Shown one piece after another: positions 26,637-33,277 of a DNA stretch of 64,000 nt. Made by a program: the position numbers and the translations under genes. The stretch comes from Phocoenobacter atlanticus (GTDB lineage Bacteria; Pseudomonadota; Gammaproteobacteria; Enterobacterales; Pasteurellaceae). A model generated the notes under the pieces. The model saw only the letters and a program-made list of their open reading frames with translations. It was not told where the DNA came from and made no database searches. The stretch lies in the NCBI RefSeq assembly GCF_030764225.1, contig NZ_JASAXH010000005.1; one strand, 5' to 3'. Positions within the stretch are counted from its first letter, which is position 1, and every line of letters begins with the position of its first letter.

Positions 26637-28120
26637 AAATTTTTCTTCACTTCTTCTTGATCTGAAAAAGGGTATTTTTTCAAACCAATAATTTGATAAT
26701 CTTCGTGTCCTTTACCTGCAATTAGTACGACATCTTTCGGATCAGCTTTTGCTATGGCTTCTTGTATGGCATATTGGCGAATATGTATGATTTTTACTTT
26801 TTTTGGCTTAATAAAGCCTTTTAAAATATCGTTAGTGATAACTTCAGGATCTTCAGTGCGAGGGTTGTCATCGGTCACTATCACCTTATCGGCGTAACGC
26901 TCAGCAATTTCTGCCATTTGAGGGCGTTTCCCTGTATCACGATCACCGCCACAGCCAAACACACAGCATAAGTCACCTTCACAATGTAAACGAGCAGCTT
27001 GCAACGCCTTTTCAAGGGCATCTGGTGTATGAGCATAATCAACAATGGCGGTTGGATATCCTTCTGTACTAAAAGATTCCATTCGTCCACGAACGCCTGT
27101 TAAGAGCGGTACGATTTTAATTAAATTTTGCAAATTATGTCCTAGCACCAATAAACTTGCTAGTGCGATTAATAAATTACTCACATTAAATGCACCAATT
27201 AATTTACTGTCAATTTTGCCATTGCCCCAGCTTGAGGAAAATTCAATGCTTGCACCCTGTTGAGTAAAGGTAATATTCGTTGCTTGTAACCATTGTTGTT
27301 GAGTTATTTTTACTGTTGGATCACAACTAACAGCGATGGCATTGGGTAAATTTTCAAGCCATTTTTTACCTACTTCATCATCAAAATTAATAACTTTATG
27401 TTGTGTAGTTAATTCATTAAATAGACGAAATTTTGCCGCTTTATATTCATCCATTGTGTTGTGATAATCTAAATGATCACGGCTTAAATTGGTAAAAATG
27501 GCAACATCAAAATCTAGTGCTTCAACTCGGTGTTGAACTAAACCGTGTGAAGAAACTTCCATTGCACAAAAATCTGCTTTTTGTTCCATAAATTGAGATA
27601 AGTATTGCTGAATTTCTACCGCAGAACCTGTGGTATTAATGGCTTCTTGCATATCAGGATACAAACCGTTTCCAATTGTTCCCATTACTGCTGATTTACC
27701 CCCTGCTAAGTTATGCCATTGAGCTAAAATCTGTGCCACAGTTGTTTTGCCATTGGTTCCTGTTATACCCACTAAGGTGAGTTTTTTTGAAGGATGAGCA
27801 TAAAATTCGTCTGCAATTTGTGACACTTTTTTTGCCAAATTAGGGATCTCAAGGATAGGGCAAGCGGTAAGATCTTTTTCATTTTTTGCAAATTTTTCAG
27901 AAAATGTCACCGCTTGTTGATCTGCTTCTGCTTCACTTAAAATTAACTTTGCCCCTTGTGATATTGCCACTGGGATAAAATTTCGTCCATCAACTTGATG
28001 TCCTTTTAATGCAATAAACAAGTCGCCTTGTTGAACTTGGCGACTATCTAATCTTATTTGATTTAATGTGATTGGCTCACATTTTTTAAGTTCTGGAATG
28101 AGATGAATTAATCGTTTCAT
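26630..28120 (-). CDS. murE: UDP-N-acetylmuramoyl-tripeptide synthetase (meso-diaminopimelate adding)
   Basis: Adds meso-diaminopimelate to UDP-MurNAc-L-Ala-D-Glu in the cytoplasm. The ATP-binding GITGTNGKTTVAQ (about residues 110-122), the carbamylated-Lys region, and the DAP-specifying DNPRTEDP (about residue 416) are present. 496 residues is the usual length. It is 2 bp downstream of ftsI in the partial division/cell-wall cluster, but is followed by trmL rather than murF. Confidence 0.97.
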   Translation of the reverse strand: MKRLIHLIPELKKCEPITLNQIRLDSRQVQQGDLFIALKGHQVDGRNFIPVAISQGAKLILSEAEADQQAVTFSEKFAKNEKDLTACPILEIPNLAKKVSQIADEFYAHPSKKLTLVGITGTNGKTTVAQILAQWHNLAGGKSAVMGTIGNGLYPDMQEAINTTGSAVEIQQYLSQFMEQKADFCAMEVSSHGLVQHRVEALDFDVAIFTNLSRDHLDYHNTMDEYKAAKFRLFNELTTQHKVINFDDEVGKKWLENLPNAIAVSCDPTVKITQQQWLQATNITFTQQGASIEFSSSWGNGKIDSKLIGAFNVSNLLIALASLLVLGHNLQNLIKIVPLLTGVRGRMESFSTEGYPTAIVDYAHTPDALEKALQAARLHCEGDLCCVFGCGGDRDTGKRPQMAEIAERYADKVIVTDDNPRTEDPEVITNDILKGFIKPKKVKIIHIRQYAIQEAIAKADPKDVVLIAGKGHEDYQIIGLKKYPFSDQEEVKKNLC

Positions 28121-28122
28121 TA

Positions 28123-30096
28123 TTATTTTTCACTTTCTAAATTATCTGGTTTAATATTACGTTCTCTTAATGTGTAGCCCATAATTTTTGAGAATACGGG
28201 AGCAGAAATTGCTCCGCCATAATATTTTTTACCTCGAGGCTCATTGATTAGTACTACTAAAGCAAAGCGAGGGTCACTTGCAGGAGCAACGCCTGCCGTA
28301 TAAGCAAGGTATTTTTTAACGTATTGTTTATTTTCAATTTTTTGAGCAGTTCCTGTTTTTACTGCCACTCGATAGCCATCAACAGCCGCTCGAACACCAC
28401 CCCCGCCTTTTTTAGCGACACTTTCCATCATTCTGACCACATCTTTAGTGATTTTTTCAGGAAGAACACGTTCTCCAATAATAGGTGGAGTCACTTTAGT
28501 AATAGAGAGCGGTCGATAAATTCCAAAACTACCTAAAGTGGCATAAGCTCTTGCTAGTTGTAATGGCGTGACTTGTAAGCCATAACCATAAGCAACAGTC
28601 GCACGCTCGATATCTGACCATCTTCTACGCTCACCATTGGTACCTTGTCTTTCACCTAATCCCAATTCAGTATCTTGACCAAAGCCAACTTTGGTATAAG
28701 TATTCATTAAAGTTGCTGGTGACATTCTTAACGCTAAACGGCTTACTCCGACGTTACTGGATTTTTGTAAAATACCTTCAATTGATAACTGATCCCTTGG
28801 TGCAACATCGTGAATAGTATGTCCATTTACTTTAAATGGACGAGTATTAATCACCTCGTCTCTATAAGTCACCCCATTTTGTAATGCGGTTAATACCACA
28901 AAAGGTTTTACTGTTGAACCGGGTTCAAAGGTATCGGTAATGGCACGATTTCTCGCTAATTCAGGTTTATATGTTTTACGATTATTTGGATTAAAAGAAG
29001 GTGCATTTGCCATTGCCAATACTTCACCAGTAAGAATATCAACCAACACGGCGGTACCAGATTTTGCATTATTTTCTATTACGGCTGTTTTAATTTCTCG
29101 ATACACCATTGTTTGTAATTCTTCATCAATACTTAATATTACATCTTGAGGATCGTATTGTTTTTCATTATGAATATTTTCAATGACATTACCTCTAAAA
29201 TCTTTACGAATAACTTTTTTACCATTTTTACCAATTAATAGTAGATCAAAACTTCTTTCTAACCCTTCTATTCCGTGTTTGTCATTTATATCAGTAAAGC
29301 CCACTAATTGAGAAATAGCCTCTGATAGTGGATAAACGCGTAGGTATTCTGTTTTTAAAAATAAGGCGGTAATATTGAGATCTTTTGCGTAGTTACCTAT
29401 TGCTTCGGAACGATGACGATCGATATACATAAAACGACGATGCGAATATTTATATATTTTAGTCATTAAATGCCCATAACTTTTGTGGAGGCTTCTTGCT
29501 AATGCCCGCATTTTGATTTTTTCAATCTTTGCGGCTTCTTTATCTAAACGGACAAATTCTGAATTAGGGTTATTATGTACTTTTTGTAATAATAAGTTGT
29601 AATCAAGCCCTGTGACTCTGGCGAGTAATGTCCAATACTTATTATCATTAGGATTTAAAATAGCACGAGGACTGTATTTAGATTTGGTCTGTGGTTTTAA
29701 AAAATGACTTAAATTAGATTGGATGGCACTTGCTGATCCGCCTACTTCCATTGCGAGAATTTTCCAACGAGTACGATTGCGTTTAATTTGTGTATCAAAA
29801 TATAATTTAGGATCAAAAGTGATTGAATAACGAGGATCACTGACAGAAAGTAAACGGTTATTACGATCCAGAATACGTCCTCGTGTAAAACTGAGTTTTT
29901 GAGTTCGAATAGAACGATTATTGGCTTCTTTAATTAATTCTTCTGAATCAAAAATTTGAATATAGGCAACTTTTCCAATTAAAGCACATACCATTAGAAA
30001 AAGGGTAAAATAAACACTATAAAATCGAAAAGGCAAATAGCTCTTTTCTTTTTGTTTATTTTCTGGGTCATTTGATTTTAACTTTACTGATGCCAT
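28123..30096 (-). CDS. ftsI: peptidoglycan D,D-transpeptidase FtsI (PBP3)
   Basis: Septal class B penicillin-binding protein. A cytoplasmic tail is followed by one membrane anchor (about residues 27-46). The pedestal domain contains RGRILDRNNRLLS. The transpeptidase has the active-site STVK (Ser about 395), SSN (about 447) and KTGT (about 580). At 657 residues it is longer than E. coli FtsI (588). The extra length lies in the pedestal between about 95 and 250, where basic stretches such as SHRRFMYIDRHRSEA occur. It follows ftsL by 19 bp. Confidence 0.96.
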   Translation of the reverse strand: MASVKLKSNDPENKQKEKSYLPFRFYSVYFTLFLMVCALIGKVAYIQIFDSEELIKEANNRSIRTQKLSFTRGRILDRNNRLLSVSDPRYSITFDPKLYFDTQIKRNRTRWKILAMEVGGSASAIQSNLSHFLKPQTKSKYSPRAILNPNDNKYWTLLARVTGLDYNLLLQKVHNNPNSEFVRLDKEAAKIEKIKMRALARSLHKSYGHLMTKIYKYSHRRFMYIDRHRSEAIGNYAKDLNITALFLKTEYLRVYPLSEAISQLVGFTDINDKHGIEGLERSFDLLLIGKNGKKVIRKDFRGNVIENIHNEKQYDPQDVILSIDEELQTMVYREIKTAVIENNAKSGTAVLVDILTGEVLAMANAPSFNPNNRKTYKPELARNRAITDTFEPGSTVKPFVVLTALQNGVTYRDEVINTRPFKVNGHTIHDVAPRDQLSIEGILQKSSNVGVSRLALRMSPATLMNTYTKVGFGQDTELGLGERQGTNGERRRWSDIERATVAYGYGLQVTPLQLARAYATLGSFGIYRPLSITKVTPPIIGERVLPEKITKDVVRMMESVAKKGGGGVRAAVDGYRVAVKTGTAQKIENKQYVKKYLAYTAGVAPASDPRFALVVLINEPRGKKYYGGAISAPVFSKIMGYTLRERNIKPDNLESEK

Positions 30097-30115
30097 TATT
30101 TATTCAACTCTATAT

Positions 30116-30427
30116 TTATTCAATGATGATAATTTCTTGTTCTTTTTGTATTGATTGTAAACCGAATTTTTTTGCTGCAGCCACAACTCGAGGTTTTTGT
30201 GTTTTTGAATTCTCTTCTAATTGTAAATGCAAATATTGGTTATTTAATTGATGTTGCTGTTTAATTAATTTTTCTTTTTCTGTAATCAATAAACGAGTTT
30301 GGTGAGTAATCCAAACGGTAATAACCGCTGTTCCTGTTAATAATAATAAAAGCAAAATTGCCAATTTATTATTATTGACTAAATCATCGAAAATCACCTG
30401 TCTTAATGGATAATGTTTATTTGTCAT
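30116..30427 (-). CDS. ftsL: cell division protein FtsL
   Basis: A 103-residue bitopic division protein: a short basic cytoplasmic tail, one transmembrane helix (about residues 20-40, LAILLLLLLTGTAVITVWIT) and a periplasmic coiled coil (about 45-85) with the ITEKEKLIKQQHQLNNQYLHL heptads. It assembles with FtsB and FtsQ to activate FtsWI. Position between rsmH and ftsI is canonical and supports the call despite low sequence conservation. Confidence 0.92.
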   Translation of the reverse strand: MTNKHYPLRQVIFDDLVNNNKLAILLLLLLTGTAVITVWITHQTRLLITEKEKLIKQQHQLNNQYLHLQLEENSKTQKPRVVAAAKKFGLQSIQKEQEIIIIE

Positions 30428-30436
30428 TTTTATACC

Positions 30437-31378
30437 TTATCGCTTTTCTGCTATTCTCAACACGGCACTACGTGAACGAGGATTGAGATTAATTTCTTGC
30501 TGTGAGGGTTTAATCGCTTTGCCAATCGTTTTTAATGGAATATCTTTATTCAATTCACTTTCTAAAATCGGCAAGCCTTTGGGAATCACTTTTCCTTTAC
30601 TATTTCTACGCATAAATTGTTTCACTATTCGATCTTCTAACGAATGAAAACTAATAATAGAAAGTCGCCCTGCTTGATTAAGTACACTTAACGCTGAATT
30701 TAACGCCTTTTCTAGTTCATCCAATTCACTATTGATATAAATACGAATTGCTTGAAAAGAACGAGTAGCAGGGTGTTTATGCTTATCTTTAAAAGGCACT
30801 GCCTCTGCAATAATTTTAGCTAATTGTAGAGTCCGAGAAATTTTTTCAATATTCGATTTATTATAATTCACAATCGCTGTTGCAATACGCTTTGCAAAAC
30901 GCTCTTCACCAAAGGTTTTTAATACCCAACTTAAATCTTCAATAGACACCTGTGCTAACCATTCCATTGCGGATAACCCTTTTGTGGTATCCATTCGCAT
31001 ATCCAAAGGACCATCTTTCATAAAACTAAAACCACGTTCAGCCTCATCAAGTTGTGGCGAAGAAACGCCAAGATCGAGTAAGATGCCATCAATTTTGCCC
31101 GTTAATTGTAATTTTTCGCAAATTTCAGGAATAAAAGAAAACGCATTATGTTCAATATGAAAACGAGGATCAGAAATCGTTTGAGCTTCAGCAATCGCAC
31201 GAGGATCACGATCGATACCAATCAAACGCCCTTTTTCGCCTAATTGACTCAAAATTAATCGAGAATGACCACCACGCCCAAACGTACCATCAATATAGAT
31301 ACCATCAGGCTTAATTGCTAATCCATCTACTGCTTCATTTAATAAAACAGTGATATGTTGAGGGGCATTGCTCGTCAT
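30437..31378 (-). CDS. rsmH: 16S rRNA (cytosine-1402-N4)-methyltransferase RsmH (MraW)
   Basis: Methylates C1402 in the ribosomal P site. A 313-residue protein with the SAM-binding YIDGTFGRGGHSRLIL (about residues 30-45), IGIDRDPRAI, ILLDLGVSSPQLDEAERGFSFMKDGPLDMRMD and a C-terminal ISFHSLEDRIVKQFM. The frame extends four codons upstream with a TTG, but the ATG at 31378 matches family N-termini (MTSNAPQHITVLLNEAVDGL). It heads this dcw fragment; the usual upstream mraZ is absent, and holC lies divergently instead. Confidence 0.96.
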   Translation of the reverse strand: MTSNAPQHITVLLNEAVDGLAIKPDGIYIDGTFGRGGHSRLILSQLGEKGRLIGIDRDPRAIAEAQTISDPRFHIEHNAFSFIPEICEKLQLTGKIDGILLDLGVSSPQLDEAERGFSFMKDGPLDMRMDTTKGLSAMEWLAQVSIEDLSWVLKTFGEERFAKRIATAIVNYNKSNIEKISRTLQLAKIIAEAVPFKDKHKHPATRSFQAIRIYINSELDELEKALNSALSVLNQAGRLSIISFHSLEDRIVKQFMRRNSKGKVIPKGLPILESELNKDIPLKTIGKAIKPSQQEINLNPRSRSAVLRIAEKR

Positions 31379-31531
31379 TTTGTGTACCAATTAGTTAAAA
31401 GTAAATTCAGAACTAGAAATTTTAACGTTTTACACTAGATACGACAAGCGGTTTTATCATTATCTGCGTATGTACTTTTTTATTCTATTCCGTTAAAATT
31501 ACTCTTTTATTTTAAACGGGTTAAAAAATCT

Positions 31532-31969
31532 GTGAAAAAAGCAACGTTTTACCTACTTCAGCAACAAAAAATAGGCGACTATGATGCAGTTATTTCTGTA
31601 GCCTGTGATTTAGTCGCAACTGCGTGGCGTTCAGGTAAACGAGTATTAATCAGTTGCGAAACTGAAGAGCAGGCTTTAGATATTGATGAAGTGTTATGGG
31701 AAAGAGATCCCAACCAGTTTGTGCCACACAATCTATCAGGCGAAAGCACCACTTATGCGACACCTGTTGAAATCAGTTGGAAAGAAAAACGCAATACACA
31801 ACGCAGAGATTTATTGATTAACTTACAAAATCAAGTACCTGATTTTATTAGTAGCTTTAACCAAATTATTGACTTTGTCCCTGTTGAAGAAACACAAAAA
31901 GAACAAGCAAGAGAACGCTATAAACAACTTCGCCAAATGGGTTGGCAGTTGGATACAGAAAAAATATAG
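31532..31969 (+). CDS. holC: DNA polymerase III chi subunit
   Basis: A 145-residue HolC protein, which with HolD bridges the clamp loader to SSB. Family pattern: KATFYLLQQ at the start, ACDLVATAWRSGKRVLISCETEEQALDIDEVLW, then FVPHNLSGE and a basic C-terminus with RYKQLRQMGWQL. The start codon is GTG at 31532. The stop TAG (31967-31969) is immediately followed by REP-like copy 4. In many relatives holC is followed by valS, as it nearly is here, but the REP element and the toxin-antitoxin pair lie between them. Confidence 0.93.
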   Translation: MKKATFYLLQQQKIGDYDAVISVACDLVATAWRSGKRVLISCETEEQALDIDEVLWERDPNQFVPHNLSGESTTYATPVEISWKEKRNTQRRDLLINLQNQVPDFISSFNQIIDFVPVEETQKEQARERYKQLRQMGWQLDTEKI

Positions 31970-32080
31970 CCCCCCTCCTAGCCTCCCCCCGTAAACGGAG
32001 GGAGGAATGGTAGTGCCCACAAGTGGAGAGAGAAACGACATATTCCCTCCCCCGCTTGCGGGGGAGGGGTAGGGTGGAGG
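31970..32080. repeat. REP/BIME-like paired palindrome, copy 4
   Basis: Starts at the base after the holC stop: CCCCCCTCCTAGCCTCCCCC then CGTAAACGGAGGGAGGAATGG, and an inverted arm CCCTCCCCCGCTTGCGGGGG ending AGGGGTAGGGTGGAGG. The left core has drifted (CGTAAACGG for CGCAAGCGG), but the complementary change keeps the small hairpin partly paired. A minus-strand open frame over it (31823-32104) is not a gene. Confidence 0.88.
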
Positions 32081-32092
32081 ATTTACAAGAAA

Positions 32093-32238
32093 TTTATAAA
32101 ACACTATCCAAATAAAAAATTGAAGTTGTGGCTTATATAAAATAATTTATCAGATTGTTCTAAATTAAAAATATAGATTTATAAATTAAATAACAAGCGG
32201 TTACATTTTTATAAAAATTTGCAAAATTACTACAAAAT
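32093..32238 (+). pseudogene. remnant of a second copy of the small-ORF/zeta-kinase module
   Basis: 32093-32145 matches the 3' end of the small partner gene (32402-32455), with AAATTGAAGTTGTGGCTTAT identical. 32185-32238 matches the end and downstream flank of the toxin gene (about 33035-33090), with shared ATTAAATAA, GGTTAC and TTTTTATAAAAATTT. The intervening about 580 bp of the toxin is missing. This looks like a tandem module copy that lost its interior. The second match also carries a USS with its usual AT-rich flank, so part of that similarity could be convergent. Confidence 0.6.
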
Positions 32239-32245
32239 AACGTAG

Positions 32246-32265
32246 AGACAGGGTATGCCCTGTCT
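32246..32265. other. short perfect hairpin upstream of the toxin-antitoxin pair
   Basis: AGACAGGG (32246-32253) pairs with CCCTGTCT (32258-32265) around TATG, followed by seven A residues on the plus strand. It resembles the ACAGGG/CCCTGT hairpin at 4652-4681. It could be a small dispersed repeat or lie in the promoter-proximal leader of the module at 32285. It is not a plus-strand terminator because no T-run follows. Confidence 0.5.
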
Positions 32266-32284
32266 AAAAAAATGAAGAAACAAT

Positions 32285-32455
32285 ATGAAAACACGAGAAG
32301 AGTTACTAGCCAAACAACACCAACTAAACGTACTATTTTCTGCTTTTATTAAAGAAAAGAAAAAACACGAGGTTTTGACTTTTCAACGAGATAATGGCGA
32401 AATTATAAAACATTACCCAAATGGAAAAATTGAAGTTGTGGCTTATGCAAAATAA
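32285..32455 (+). CDS. small putative antitoxin partner of the zeta-like kinase (56 aa)
   Basis: An ATG at 32285 opens a 56-codon frame beginning MKTREELLAKQHQLNVLF and ending NGKIEVVAYAK, stop at 32453-32455. The toxin ATG (32445) lies inside its last codons, giving an 11-bp overlap typical of translationally coupled antitoxin-toxin pairs. The product is small, basic and helical at the N-terminus, with a beta-like tail. I recognise no family. A sequence similar to its 3' end occurs 300 bp upstream (32093-32145), supporting that it is a real module component. Antitoxin function is inferred from position only. Confidence 0.6.
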   Translation: MKTREELLAKQHQLNVLFSAFIKEKKKHEVLTFQRDNGEIIKHYPNGKIEVVAYAK

Positions 32456-33041
32456 TATTAGTGCAATTTTCTATTGTGGTACAAACGGTGCTGGAAAATC
32501 AACTTTACGAGATTTTAATCAAGATCCCGTACAGATTTTAATTGACTCTGATCATATTGCTCAACGTATCAACCCAGATAATCCACGTCTTGCAGATTTG
32601 GAAGCAGGTAGAAAAGCAATACAATTATTTAATTTTGCAATAAAAGAGAAAATTCCATTTTCAATGGAATCTACTCTTTCAGGAAAGTCCATTATTAAGC
32701 GAATAGAAAAAGCAAAAAATGAAGGATTTAATGTTAAATTGAATTATGTAGGTGTAAATAATTATTTCATTAACATTGAACGAGTTAAAGCAAGGGTACA
32801 ATTAGGTGGCCATTTTATTGATGAAGAAACAATAAAAAATCGTTATGACATAAGCAATGATAATTTGATAAAGGTTATTTCATTATGTGATGAAATTTTT
32901 ATTTATGATAATTCACAAGAATTACCGAAAGTTATTTTTTATATTTCAGACAATACAATTATTCAGCTATCTGACATTATTCCAACTTGGTGTCAGAATT
33001 TACTAAAAATCCTGTTAGTAAAAGGATTAAATTTAGATTAA
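32445..33041 (+). CDS. zeta-toxin-like P-loop kinase (COG4185 type)
   Basis: A 198-residue P-loop protein: Walker A CGTNGAGKST (residues 11-20), LIDSDHIAQRINPDNP with the conserved Asp, then FSMESTLSGKSIIKRI, RVKARVQLGGHFIDEETIKNRY and a final DEIFIYDNS. These are the hallmark segments of the predicted ABC-type ATPase/zeta-toxin family, related to kinases that phosphorylate UDP-N-acetylglucosamine and block cell-wall synthesis. The longer frame beginning 32421 is not preferred, because family members begin just before the Walker A motif and the ATG at 32445 overlaps the small partner gene. Whether this member is toxic is unproven. Confidence 0.8.
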   Translation: MQNNISAIFYCGTNGAGKSTLRDFNQDPVQILIDSDHIAQRINPDNPRLADLEAGRKAIQLFNFAIKEKIPFSMESTLSGKSIIKRIEKAKNEGFNVKLNYVGVNNYFINIERVKARVQLGGHFIDEETIKNRYDISNDNLIKVISLCDEIFIYDNSQELPKVIFYISDNTIIQLSDIIPTWCQNLLKILLVKGLNLD

Positions 33042-33116
33042 ATAATAAGTGGTTACCTTTTTATAAAAATTTACAAAATATTACAAAAATGTGACCGCTT
33101 AAAAACTAACACCGTA

Positions 33117-33160
33117 GGGGAGGATTGAATGAGCGTAGCGAATGGAATATCCTCCCGAAA
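33117..33160. repeat. imperfect palindrome with GCGTAGC core
   Basis: GGGGAGGATT...AATATCCTCCC encloses a second dyad around GAGCGTAGCGAATG. It looks like a dispersed intergenic palindrome of a type distinct from the GCAAGCGG repeats. It lies downstream of the toxin gene and upstream of valS. Confidence 0.5.
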
Positions 33161-33177
33161 AATGTAGATTAACGAGC

Positions 33178-33213
33178 GGGAGCATACACGCAAATAAGTT
33201 TGCTAATGCTCCC
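33178..33213. other. nested hairpin upstream of valS
   Basis: GGGAGCAT (33178-33185) pairs with ATGCTCCC (33206-33213), and inside it GCAAA pairs with TTTGC. This 36-base structure lies about 65 bp before the valS start. No T-run follows on the plus strand. It could be a 5'-UTR structure of valS or a dispersed repeat. Confidence 0.5.
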
Positions 33214-33277
33214 CTTGTATTATAAAACCATCAAGATTAAACTAATAATTTAAAAAACAGAAAACAGAGAAACCACA

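Noticed and set aside
31823..32104. Minus-strand frame rich in Pro and Gly (PPPYPSPASGGG)
   Set aside because: It is translation of REP-like copy 4 and the antisense of holC; such peptides are artefacts of the repeat.
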